Shown here piece after piece: positions 22,880-33,169 of a DNA stretch of 64,000 bases (positions are counted from its first letter, which is position 1; every line of letters begins with the position of its first letter). The stretch covers positions 28,333,300 through 28,397,299 of the forward strand of contig NC_086254.1 of assembly GCF_021018805.1 (NCBI RefSeq), read 5' to 3'. Origin of the DNA: Prinia subflava. Its lineage: Eukaryota > Chordata > Aves > Passeriformes > Cisticolidae. The translations under genes and the position numbers were made by a program. A model generated the notes under the pieces. That model saw only the letters and a list, made by a program, of their open reading frames with translations. It searched no databases and was not told the origin of the DNA.

Positions 22880-23130
22880 AGGACAGGCAAAACGCTCCTG
22901 GGGCAGCTGCCTACAAGTGCAGAGCATAGAAAAGGGATTAGCCCTGTCTTCAAAATGCAAATCCCCCCGACACACGCCAAGCTCACGGCACTCCTGGAGC
23001 CGTTTGCCCAGTCCTGACTTACAGCTTTTACACAGACACGAGCTTGCCAACTTAATGTTGGAGGTAGGGACTCCGGTGAATTAAAACGGAGCCTACAAAT
23101 GAAAAGCTGATTAGCAGATATTAGAAGGAT
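22880..23130. promoter_or_regulatory. Candidate conserved block with octamer
   Basis: Contains AGGGATTAGC, a perfect octamer ATGCAAAT (22955-22962), several CpGs (CCGACACACGCC, GAGCCG), GAATTAAAACGG and GCTGATTAGCAG. CpGs are retained although the surroundings are CpG-poor, which suggests constraint. Inference from motifs only. Confidence 0.35.
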
Positions 23131-23395
23131 ATGGAGATGGAGGGGACACAGCGGTGGAGAAAGGCTCCTGGCCCTCACTTTGGTTTGGAGCACAACCTCC
23201 TTCCTGACTTCTGCAGCTACTTTGCCACGTCTTAATCCCCTTGCACAGGGATTAAATGACCCCAGAGGAAAGAGGGGCTTCTATTGAATCTCCACGTCAA
23301 AATCCAGCCCCCAGATTATGCAGAACAAGAAGAAATGAGCCACAGCAGGCTCCTTGCTCCCCAGTCACCACCTTAGGCAGGGTGACAGGAACCAG

Positions 23396-23443
23396 GTGAT
23401 CTTTAAGGTCCCTTTCAACCCAAACTATTCTATGATTCTATAG
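23396..23443 (+). mobile_element. CR1 LINE, extreme 3' end, plus orientation
   Basis: About 48 bases matching the last part of avian CR1: GATCTTTAAGGTCCC, then TTTCAACCCAAACT, ending in the diagnostic tail ATTCTATGATTCTAT. This tail of 8-base units is the best single sign that the genome is avian. The rest of the element is absent. Confidence 0.85.
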
Positions 23444-23449
23444 CAAGGT

Positions 23450-25500
23450 GACTGTACTGCAAAATGGTTCTCTATTGCCATTGGGGAAAATTTCAAAGCA
23501 TTTACGGAGAACTGTGACTGAGAGGATTTCATGTGTTCTGGACATGCAGGAGCTGCCAAGCAGAGCACCTGGAAAATATGCTCAAGCAGCAAGAAAGCTA
23601 CATTTTAGCCCTGGCCTTCATATTCCTATCCTGCAATCAGCATTTACACACATTTCCCTAAACTGGACGCTCATTAAACTGGGACACTTGCATTGCCAGG
23701 CCTCACTACCCCAAACAGACTAAGCCGCTGCAAAGGGTGGTCTTGGCCCATCTAGCAGGAGTCAGGGTGGTCACTAAAGAGCCCCCCAAAAGCCACAGCA
23801 GTCCCAGCAGTGGACACAAAGACAAACAACAGAAGAAAATCCCTTTTTCTGCTCCAACAGAACTTCAAATGGACCAACAGGACAGCTGTGGGTTTTGGGA
23901 AGGGAAAGACTTGGTGATTTCTCACCAGCATTATTCATTCCAGTTCTCTCTCCATCATATCTTGATGAAGCACTGCTCAGGAGAGGCTGCCACAAGCTGG
24001 GCACAGGAATCCTCGTGTGCGTGGGCTGGCGTCAGCACAGGGAACTGCAGGAGCAAGCAGGAGATGCTGGAAGAGGTGATCAAAGATCCCTGTGAATACC
24101 CTGACAGTCAGTTTTACGCCTTAGGATTTTTGCAGTAAACAGGGAAAAGCCACTTTAGAAACACTGGCAAAGGCAAGTTTAAAACACAGGATGAAGATTG
24201 GTCTTTTCCCTTCTTTACCAAACAACCGATTTGGGACCTGAGATTCTCTTGCTTGTGAATGTTTCTTGTGCCTTCCCAAAGTGGGACATACCCACAAGCA
24301 ATTTTATAAATTGAAGACAAACACTTCAGTCACGAAGCCAGCTTAACTTCACAGGCAAAACAAGAACAGCATTAACCCAGCATTCTTGAAGTAACATTTT
24401 AGTTTTTCTGTTAAAAAATAAATTACTGACTGCGGGAGGAAGAAAGGAATCATTTTGCTGTGATAATTGCAAAGCACACAAAAAAGGTAATTTTTTGCCT
24501 GACTTACATTCAGAGATGTCTCAGCGTTTACCAAACAGTCTTGGTTACCAACAGAAAGAAAGCACTGAAATATGCAAATATTTAAAAACTAGCAAGCAAA
24601 TCCCTGGAGAAGAAGGAACAAAAAAGAAGTGGGGGAAGGGGTGCCAGTGAATACAGAGATGTCACAGGCTGGGAGCTGCTTTTCTGAAGCCTCTTGGAAG
24701 TTCTCACCAGGGACAGCCCAGGGAAGCAACGGCATGAGGACATCCTCAAGGTCCAGCTCTCAAGCACACTTGAACCTCAAAAGCAAACTGTGCAGGCTGT
24801 GATGTTTGCAGCAGCTTCAGCCTGCCCTCACACACACTCAGAGCAGGATATTTAAATGTTCTCTGGGCTCCCTTAGTGGCACTACAAAGCAGGGACAGCT
24901 CTTTCCCAGCCTGGATGAGGATTGGATATTCCAGCTCATTTTTACACTGGCAGATATTGAAGATTACATTGCCAATTATGAGACCTGGAGATTTCACCTT
25001 CTTAATCAAATCAAGACCTGTATTCCAGACCTTTCACCCCAGAAACTTTGCTTGCCCTTGGTGGGAGGGTCTGTATAAAGTGACTGGTCACCCTCAGCCC
25101 AAGGAAGGACCCTCTGTGACACGGCCTTGCTCAGGGCAAGCAGCTGGGTGGGGTTTTTCCCACTTTCCTTACAATTGCCTGTAGTGTCTGCCAGTTACAC
25201 CAAAGTGTTCCCATTTCTAACATGCTTTATTGGCACCTGAGCTTTTGTTCTGTTCTGACTTGCATTGGAAATGACCATAAAATGGGCCACGTTTGGGCTT
25301 AAAAGGTAGCAAACCTGGGCAGGCTTCAAGTTCAAAAGAGGCAGAAGGAAAGATTCCTTTGCGAATCATTTGTAGAGCTGGGACAGCAGCTCCTTGCTTG
25401 AGAACCCAGAAAACAACTACAGAAATTCACGGAAGAAAATACCCTTCCAAAACAACCTCGAGCCTAAAGCAGGGTTTTTCTGGAGCCCCAAATCGCTCTG
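23450..25500. other. No gene recognised
   Basis: Ordinary single-copy DNA. An octamer ATGCAAAT lies at 24572-24579 in an AT-rich run. Frames up to 133 residues (23737-24138 plus) lack any domain and are not flanked by convincing splice signals. Confidence 0.4.
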
Positions 25501-25539
25501 TTCAGGTGAAGGGTTTCCCCCTGCTGTTCCGAGCTGCAC

Positions 25540-25760
25540 AGCCGGTCCCTACAGGGAGCGCTTAGAGGATCTGCGAACCCGGGCGCATCTCTCTGTCCCT
25601 CCCTCCCTGTCGGGGTGTCCCCTCGCTGTCCCCTCGATGTCCCCTCGGTGCCGGTGACACCGGGGAGCCCCGGCAGGGTCGGTGGGTGGCAGGGGCTGGC
25701 CCGTGCGAACCCCCAGCCGCCGGGGACATTTTCTTCCCTGCGCGCTGACACGGCTCCGCT
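25540..25760. other. CpG-rich patch with 11-bp tandem repeat
   Basis: A short CpG-rich block containing three 11-base units of the form GTCCCCTCGNT at 25617-25649, followed by a GGTGACACCGG near-palindrome. It lies just left of a long candidate regulatory element and may be a small CpG island. Open frames on the minus strand are products of the repeat. Confidence 0.5.
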
Positions 25761-25779
25761 TTTGTTTCCTGAGTAAATA

Positions 25780-26640
25780 GAAAAGCCACGGTGGCAGGAA
25801 GGAGAAAGGCAAGGCAGGGCTCGGCAAGCAGCGCCTGTTTACAATGACAAAGGGCTCTGCCACACTTAGGGGAGGAAATTTTCCTTCCAGACTTCAGGGC
25901 TCATTAAGTGAGTGGGCATAGCTAATAGGCTTTGTGTGCGGACGGCCCCAGCCTTGCAAGGTCCAGCTGTCACTGGGGCGAATGTCAAAAATAACAGCGG
26001 GCTCAGCCATTCTCCACCCCGCTCGGGCTTTAAAATTTATCTTTAAAAGGGGGAGGAGCAGGCAATGAAAAGTAGCAAGCAATTAATGGGAGACAAAAGC
26101 AAATGGACCCGCCGGGGCTGATTGAGGGAGGGGGGTAAAGTCCCCCAGAGCTTGGCTGGAGGGTCGGTGGGGAAGAAATAGAAAAGCTGAAGAACCCTCC
26201 TGACAAGCAGAAACTCCGTGCACGGGGCAGGGCTGGGAGGATGCTCAGGAATTGAGGGTTCCTCTCCCGGCCGGGCAGATGCTGGCGTCTCCCTGCCACG
26301 CGTCTTCGCTGCCCGAAACCTCCCTCGCAGATGGTGACTCCGCAACAGCGAGCACATGTCTTCCCTCGGATAATCCCGGGGTCAGGCTCCTCCCAAGTTT
26401 GGTCTCTCACCGCCAGCGGAAAGCTGACAAAATTATGCAGAAATAAATATGCTTCCATGTTTAACTTTTCTCTTTCACCCCATCCGATCTCAGCCTGCCC
26501 TGAGATAATATTTGCATGCGGTTGGTTTATCCCCCTGTCAGCTCCGTCTGGAGGGAGACGCACAAATGGCTCGTTTGAGGGTATTTGTGATTCATGTGAT
26601 GCATCAACGGAAGAAAAAAAAAAAAAAGGATTTAAAATCT
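25780..26640. promoter_or_regulatory. Long candidate regulatory block with octamer
   Basis: About 850 bases of mostly repeat-free DNA. It holds TGTTTACAATGACAAAG (forkhead-like), CTCATTAAGTG, CAATTAATGGG, AATTATGCAG, AATAAATATGC and a perfect octamer ATTTGCAT at 26510-26517. A 218-residue minus frame (26030-26686) stays open through it but shows no domain, begins in single-copy DNA and ends in a proline- and phenylalanine-rich tail. Retained CpGs and mixed AT motifs point to a conserved non-coding element instead. Confidence 0.4.
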
Positions 26641-26649
26641 CCAGAACTT

Positions 26650-29020
26650 TTAATAGCTTACAGAGTCTTGGCACCCACAGTCCCATGGAAGGTGCCTACT
26701 GTATTTTTAGCTGACCTCGAGCTGACTTTGATTTCAGGCAGCAACCTCCCACACTGCAGAGCTTTCCTTTGTTTTGCTTTACCTTACTGCAAACTGAGTC
26801 ACCCACGTTTTTAAAGCACAAGGGTACACCCCTTCACTTTCCCTACTGAAAACTGCTTTTCCATGGCTCCTGCAGCTATTGGGTCCCTGCACCAGGGCGA
26901 GATTGTGCTGGACCAGCCTGAACTCATGACATTTGCACAGGGCTTTGCTACTTCTGGGTAGAAGACATGAGCTATGAGCAGTGGGTTCTGTCTATCAGAC
27001 AATTTAGGGGTCAAACTATGGTTTTCAGACCAAAAAGTTCTATAGTTGTGCAACTCCTCTTGATCCCATGTCTGAAAAATGGTCTTCTTGAAACAAAGGC
27101 ACTTGCACTTGGCCTTAGCACAAGGGTTTAACCAAAAGGTTTAACATCATTTCTCTTTTTGGCAATAAAAGTTCAACCCACAGCACTCCCAGCACTGCAG
27201 CAGTACAGGCTGGGCCTTTCCTACCTCCAGGACCAGGAAGAGCTGCAGGTTGCTGGGAAGGGCTGGGATAACCTCACAGTGCTGTGAGGAAACACTCCCA
27301 GAGGAATTCAGGACACCTACTCCAGAGCCAGACAGCCTTGCAGAGGAGGTGCTGACACATCTGATTACATTCTGATCTTAAACAACAGTAGCACACCTTT
27401 CCCATTCCCCATTGCATTCCCTGTTTTCTCATGTAAAGATACGCTGTGATCAAAGACAAAGAAAACTCTTTGGAAGTTTTGGGTTAGTTTGAGCCTCAAA
27501 ATATGGCCACAGAAGAGGTGAATCATGCCTGGAAATCCTTGAGGGTGCCTGAGAACAGCACAGAAATTTTGCCTGAATGAGTCACGCTGGGGAGAGCTTG
27601 AGCTCTCAAAAGACGCAACAATACACCTTGATGGGAAGGAAGCAAAGAGAGGGAGCCTACTCCAAACACATCTGCTCAGATCCAGGGTTCAGCTTGTTGC
27701 ACTTGTATGGGGAAATCTGTGCAAACAAACAGTTATTGAATGGGTCAACTGAGCAGAGCGGCTGAAGGAGCCGAACAATGGCATGGTTTATTCACTTAAT
27801 GTATGCCAAGGCCATTCAGCAGGCAAGCACCTCTCGAGGAGCCACGTGACAAACAGACTCAATTTGCTGTTTGCAGAGGTCGTGAGTTTGGGGTGCCACT
27901 GACAGTATTTGTTAATGGCAGTGGCAAGGACAGCGAGGGAGCGGCCCCGTTTCCAGCACCTCCACCGCGTTGGGGTTTTGTTCTCTTAAATGGTGCGGTG
28001 GGAGGAGAGGGGTTTTCTGAGCTCCTCACTGAAATGTGATGCTTGTATCTCCTTTTTTTTTTACCTCTCTGAGCCCTTTGGGAAGCTTGAGAAGACAATG
28101 TGTGGTGCTGCACAATGCCATGTGTCCCTCTGTCACCAGTGTTGTGTCAGGTGGGATTTGGAGTCCAGCAGCAAAGGCAACACGGAGCCATCGGCATCTG
28201 GGGAAGAGAACATGAAAAGCAGGGCATGAATTCAGTTTCATTCATAGTCAGCCTCGGCCTTCTGGGTGCTGCAAAACACTCAGAGATTCAGCTGTACAAA
28301 CAGTGGGTTTGACAAATTCATCCTCCCCTTCTGCCCAAGGATCCTTCATGGCCACTCACAGCTTCCCTGCATTTATTTGCTATTCAAACAGATTTGATGG
28401 ATAACTTTTCTTTCAAGTAAAGCGAGTTGATGGACCATGGCAGTCTCCAGTTGGAGTCTCTCTGCTGAGTGGAGGTGAAGGGATCACAGGCTGCAGTCGA
28501 TCCCTGCTTGTTGGTGGAGGGTTTGCCCAATTCTCCTTAACTTGTAAAATCCACTGCTGGTGGTGAATGAACACCTTTAACACAGGATGGGAGTTAAGGA
28601 GCAAGGGTGGTGGGACAGGGTTTGACACCATTTGCACAGTCAGGAGGGGTTTGCTCTGGGTGAGACAGCACAGGTCACCCAGAGCAGTCAGACAGCTGGT
28701 GAGCAGCATCTAAACACCTCTTTGAGGTATTACTGCAGATTTTCAGCACAAGACAACAGCAGGGACATACAGGAGAACAGGCTGATGAAGAAGGGAAGAG
28801 GAGGAACAAGAGAAGTGTCAGGAGAGGGAGAAAGGATAAACAGACAGGGCAGGATGGTGCTGCACTGGGGAGAACACCCTGCACCCCAGGCTTGCCGGGC
28901 TGGAGCTGGGCCAGCCTGGCTGATGGGCCCCGGTCTGCCTGAAGAAGATGAAGGTTTGGGGGGCACATATTGTGTAGCCTCACCTCTCTTCCCACACCCA
29001 AGGTCCCCTTCCCCCTCAGG
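26650..29020. other. No gene recognised
   Basis: Single-copy DNA without recognisable exon, RNA gene or transposon. Frames up to 155 residues occur on both strands over the same bases and carry no domain. A short poly-T run lies at 28053-28062. Confidence 0.4.
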
Positions 29021-29029
29021 CCGGGACTG

Positions 29030-29175
29030 GCAGGATTTCCTACGCATCTGTATGCAAATCACAGGCTGACGCACCGGGAGAGGCACTTTGTTCTGAGCAT
29101 CCCCGGCACAGCTGCTCCGCTTCCCGGGCCAGACACACCGATAAAAGCACGGCACAAACTTAGGCAAAGGCCCCG
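29030..29175. promoter_or_regulatory. Small candidate element with octamer and retained CpGs
   Basis: Contains CCTACGCATCTG directly followed by ATGCAAAT (29052-29059), then CTGACGCACCGG and CACCGATAAAAGCACGG. CpGs are frequent although the flanks are CpG-poor. The short size and motif content fit a compact regulatory element. Inferred. Confidence 0.3.
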
Positions 29176-29553
29176 TTCCACAGCCCGGGTCTGCCATGAA
29201 GTGTTGAGGGGTCCTGGATAGGCACAGGGGAAAATCAGCCTGCCTTGATAAAGTATCAGGACGGGTCTTTGGGAAAGCAGAAAGTAAAGAAGGACAGCGC
29301 CTTGTTAGAGGTCCAAACCAGAGTAATTTTTGTATTGATGCGGCTCCTCATGTCCAGCACAGTGCCTGGCTGGGAAACAGTCTGCTCCCAGGCTGGAAGA
29401 AAATTTCTTGCAGCTGAGACTTGGTGGCAGAGCTTCAGTTCCCTCCAGCCCCAGAGACAAAAAGCACAGCCCCCCCCACCCTCTAAACACGATACCTTTG
29501 GATTTCTTCAATGTCTCAGCCAAACCACTCCTCCTTCTCCCTTCTCTTTGGAA

Positions 29554-29571
29554 TTTTTTTTTTTTTTTTTT
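29554..29571. repeat. Poly-T run
   Basis: Eighteen T in a row. No CR1 or SINE body adjoins it. Confidence 0.85.
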
Positions 29572-30104
29572 AGTTAGAAACCCATCATATTCTGGAGGGG
29601 GGAAACGCAACAGTGTCTATTGTCTCAAAAACCTGTTTATTTTCAGCAAGAAGAATTTACAGGGCCCCCGTGAGTTCCCAGCCATCTCTGCAAACAGAGA
29701 AACCTGAAACACTCTGGGAGGTGATTTTTCAATTGACCGAGACAGGAGCACTAGAAATCGCTGCTGATGCTAAAATGAGCCGTTGCTCCCCAAAACAGAG
29801 ACCAAGGTTTGAGCTGCTGGCCCTGAGGAGTTGTGTGCGGTGACTGATGGGATGGGCAAACCTGGACAGCCACCACCTCTCTTTCTCACTATGGGAAATT
29901 ACAGCAAATATTGGGGGGGCAATGGGAAATATCCCATTAAGGTGTGTGGTGCTTACAGGGTATGCAAAAAAACACCCAAAGGTGGCTTTTAACCAGCATC
30001 AGGTTTATGGTTTGGCTCCATTTGTGGCCAGGGTGACCAACCTGTGTGCAAACCCCTCGTGTTTCTCTGGTGTATCTTCCACCCCAGTTGTCATCTGCAA
30101 CTCA

Positions 30105-30480
30105 AACAGCCGGTGCCTCGGGGGATCTGTTTATTTTCTTCTTTCTGCTGGACGAGATTCTCTGGCTCAACACTTTATAAAAGCAGATTTTATTTTTCCC
30201 TTCATCCCATGCGACACAGATGCAAATGGGGAACAGTAGGATGCCAGCTTATCTTTTATTTGTGCTTTTAGGTTATAATTGCAGTCTGAATCACTGACTT
30301 TTAAGTTACGCTACATTCTGCCTCAGCAGAGAAAGGGAGACGAGCGGAAACAGGGAATGATCCCTTGAAGTTCAGTAACACCAAGCAGCTTTGCTTTCAT
30401 ACAAAAGGCATTTGCAAGTGTTCCTCCCATTCGTTAGAGGCACAAACTATTGCCATGATGAAATAATAAAGAGAGTTAAT
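30105..30480. promoter_or_regulatory. Candidate regulatory block with octamer
   Basis: AT-rich sequence with TTTATTTTC, ACTTTATAAAAGC, an octamer ATGCAAAT (30220-30227), TTATAATTGCAG and a run of CATGATGAAATAATAAAG just before the G-rich tract at 30486. ACTTTATAAAAGC could serve as a TATA box in either direction. No coding frame. Inference only. Confidence 0.3.
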
Positions 30481-30485
30481 TGAGA

Positions 30486-30509
30486 TGGGGGGCCGGGGGG
30501 AGGGGGGGA
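30486..30509 (+). other. G-rich tract with G-quadruplex potential
   Basis: Three G-runs of six, six and seven bases separated by CC and A. The long runs can be split to supply four tracts of three with short loops. It sits at the boundary between an AT-rich candidate element and single-copy DNA. Confidence 0.6.
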
Positions 30510-30819
30510 TCCAACAAGAGAGGCTGCTTCGGTTCCTGTGTGACCATTGTGCTCACGGTCGTGGTATCCATTTTGTAGCTCTGATTTTGGGGAGTTCAGA
30601 GTGTTTTACCTCACCCCAAAAATCAGCATTTCGGTGGGCTGCCAAGCTGAGCTCTCCAGCCACACGAAGCCCATCTCGTGGTGCATCCCTGCGCAGAGCT
30701 GGTGAGGGAATGTCACCACTGCCTGTCTGCTGTCACCACACCCCGTGGCACTCCCAACCTGCACTAACACCTTCCGCAGGAGCCGGGGCTGCCGGCCCCG
30801 CACGGCCGCAGACAGGGCA

Positions 30820-31240
30820 GGCAATAAGGCAATACTTTATTCAATAAATTAATAAATAAATTATTTATTAAATAAATGCTCGGGCAGCGTGCAAGACACC
30901 TGGAGAGCCCGGCCATCCGCTCCCTCCTCCTCGCCCTCCGCAGGGATGGAGAGTGTGAAGTTATAAATCCCCCAGCAACACGGGCTTAGCCATGGAAAGG
31001 GTATTTGCACTCAATGCTGAGTCCTAATTTCCTTTTGAAGGCTCTACATGTTTGATTAGCCAACTTCAGCAGCCCCATAGCATCAGGTCAGGGTAATTAG
31101 AGACCTTGTGTTAATGGGTAAACAATGACTCAAAAGCCTAATTGACACTTCCAAGCCCGTGCCTGTTGCTAATTGCCAGAGCCAGCCCCACGGCCCCAGC
31201 GCTAACCCATGTTAAACCCTCCCAGTGAATGCGAGTGATC
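30820..31240. promoter_or_regulatory. Candidate conserved regulatory block with AT-rich palindrome
   Basis: Begins with an AT-rich stretch containing the inverted repeat TAATAAAT-AAATT-ATTTATTA (30850-30870) and several overlapping AATAAA strings. It continues with TTTGATTAGCC, GGTAATTAGAG, GTTAATGGG, CCTAATTGACAC and GCTAATTGCC, that is five TAAT-type homeodomain sites within about 150 bases (31050-31180). No repeat element recognised. The density of TAAT cores is the main reason to call it regulatory. Confidence 0.42.
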
Positions 31241-31244
31241 CCCT

Positions 31245-31720
31245 GTGTTGGCAAGAGCAATCCCCTGTGCGGGAAATCTGCGGCAGCGGGGCAGGGGAGG
31301 GAACGCGCGGGGCTGGGATGGGCTCTGGGCACGGGGAGTGTTGGAATGGGTGCTCCGTGCCCTCCTCCCGGCCGAGGGTCTGTCTGTCTGTCCCCAGGCT
31401 CCCGGGCAGACAATGCTGCCCTGCGCGCCCCCGGCAATGACCCCGCGGGACCACCCTGCTGGAGGGCAGGGCGGGCACACACCGCTCCGGCAGCCTCTCA
31501 ATCTTCCCCGGACAAAGCCTGTCTGCGGCAGCGGGTCCTGCGGAGGCCGCCGGGGCAGGGCAGGCTGGTGGGAAGTGTCAGGGCTGGGTCGCACTGCAGA
31601 GAGCCCTGCAGGAGCAGCGGGGGTGAAAGGGCAGCGCTCCCTTCCCACCAGCCGCCCCCCGCCCCGCCTCGGCTCGCTCCCCCTGCCCTTTGCTCCTCTG
31701 TCTCGCTGCTCCCCCAGCCT
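31245..31720. other. GC-rich block with moderate CpG
   Basis: Raised CpG content at about 31265-31320, 31425-31490 and 31520-31560. Long overlapping frames exist on both strands (206 residues plus, 217 residues minus) because stops are rare. None has a domain. It directly follows a TAAT-rich block and could be a CpG-island promoter. Confidence 0.45.
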
Positions 31721-31865
31721 GGCCTTGGAACGAGGGAAATCCCTGCACAATTCATGGAGGATTTCTCTCCCAGATAATTTAGGGACACAGCATCTGCTGG
31801 ACACGGGGTGTACACTGGACTTAAACTCAGCCTTCACACCCCTAGCCTTGCTCATAGTAAATTAG

Positions 31866-31920
31866 GATGTTATTCAGGCAGTTGGACTAGATGATCATTG
31901 AAGGTCCATTTCAACTGAAA
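31866..31920 (+). mobile_element. CR1 LINE, extreme 3' end, plus orientation
   Basis: About 55 bases matching the CR1 3' end: GTTGGACTAGATGATCATTG, then AAGGTCCATTTCAACTGAAA. It runs straight into the pentamer array that follows, so the array started from the CR1 tail. Confidence 0.8.
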
Positions 31921-32049
31921 TATTCTATTCTATTCTATTCTATTCTATTCTATTCTATTCTATTCTATTCTATTCTATTCTATTCTATTCTATTCTATTC
32001 TATTCTATTCTATTCTATTCCATTCCATTCCATTCCATTCCATTCCATT
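31921..32049. repeat. (TATTC)20 then (CATTC)6 microsatellite grown from a CR1 tail
   Basis: Twenty TATTC units (31921-32020) change abruptly to about six CATTC units (32021-32049). The normal avian CR1 tail unit is ATTCTATG, so a slippage product ATTCT was expanded, and a T-to-C change then spread through the last units. (CATTC)n is the reverse complement of the GAATG/GGAAT pentamer known from satellite DNA. Confidence 0.95.
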
Positions 32050-32059
32050 TAATTTTTTT

Positions 32060-32850
32060 GCCTAAAAATAACCTCCAAAAGAACTAAAAGTGCCTCTTTG
32101 TCTGATCCCAGTTGCAGATCTAGTGCAGTTCATCCAGGCAAACTGCACTGACAAGCTCAGCCCAAGGATCATGCCTCATCCCATGGGAGCTCAGCCTCGG
32201 CTAGGGTGTGATGGAAACACCAAATCAACCTTCATTTCTTCCCTCTGCACGCAGCAGGGGCTGAAATCTGTCTCATCAAGTAAAGCCTTCCTTAAATTAG
32301 GTTGATATTATGGACTTAAGAAGCTCCTGGTGACAGGATCGACACAGACAGGCTAAAACAAACACCTGAGCTGAAAGCAGAGGTGCAGGCACAAGACAGC
32401 AAGTCATAAGAGCTTTGAAATGCCCCCCAGCTCACAGCTTGGGTGTCCTGGTGAGAGACATCCCTGCGGCTCTGCCTTTGCACAAAGGAGAATCAGAGAT
32501 TGGAAGTGGGAAATGGGTGTTTCCTTCATCTCAAAAAGAGACAAACCCCCCCTCACCAGAAAACGCCACCCCCTCAACATATTTGCCAGCCAAAATCTGC
32601 TCCAGCCCAGTTGATTTCCCATCCACGTATCCATCTCTAATAATGAAAATTAATCGTGAAAATTAATTTTGAGGCATGCCGGCATTGGCATGCCCTGGTG
32701 CCTGGGTGAGGGCAGCACCACTTCAGGCTGCACGCCCGGTCGCAGCCCTTGTCCCTGCACCAGAGCTGTCCCCAGCCCCACGTGTCCCCATCCCAGGCTC
32801 CAGAGTCCCCAGGGAGTGTCCGGGTGCAAGGGAGCATCGGGCACAGAGCA
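32060..32850. other. No gene recognised
   Basis: Single-copy DNA with small overlapping frames on both strands and no domain. An imperfect inverted repeat GAAAATTAATCGTGAAAATTAATTTTG lies near 32645-32672, described only as AT-rich. Confidence 0.4.
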
Positions 32851-32859
32851 GATGCATAC

Positions 32860-33160
32860 TTGTATATGAGACTCACTAATGGCCTTTCAGGTACAACATT
32901 ATTATTTTCCTCTAATGGCTGCTTTTCTCTTTCTTCCTTGCTGGCTCATAAAAGGCACATCATAACTACAGAGGGAGGGGAGGAAAAAAAAAAAAGGCAA
33001 AAGCTTTGCAAATTATAGCAATCAGAGAGCCTGGACCATTAGCAGCATCTGGGACTGCATTTTACATAACAGTGGACACTTTCTTTGAAACAATTACAGC
33101 TAATAATGAATTAGGATTGACTGGGCTGTAAACGTTTCAAATTGCAATTCAGAGACTGTC
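32860..33160. promoter_or_regulatory. Candidate conserved regulatory block
   Basis: AT-rich and largely repeat-free apart from a poly-A run (32983-32994). It contains CTCTAATGGC, GCAAATTATAGC, CCATTAGCAGC, AACAATTACAGC, GCTAATAATGAATTAGG and AAATTGCAATTC. At least four TAAT/ATTA cores fall between 33010 and 33115. Regulatory function is inferred. Confidence 0.4.
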
Positions 33161-33169
33161 ACTCCTCAC

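Noticed and set aside
31202..31865. Frames of 206 (plus) and 217 (minus) residues
   Set aside because: They lie on opposite strands of the same GC-rich patch without domains, as expected from lack of stops.
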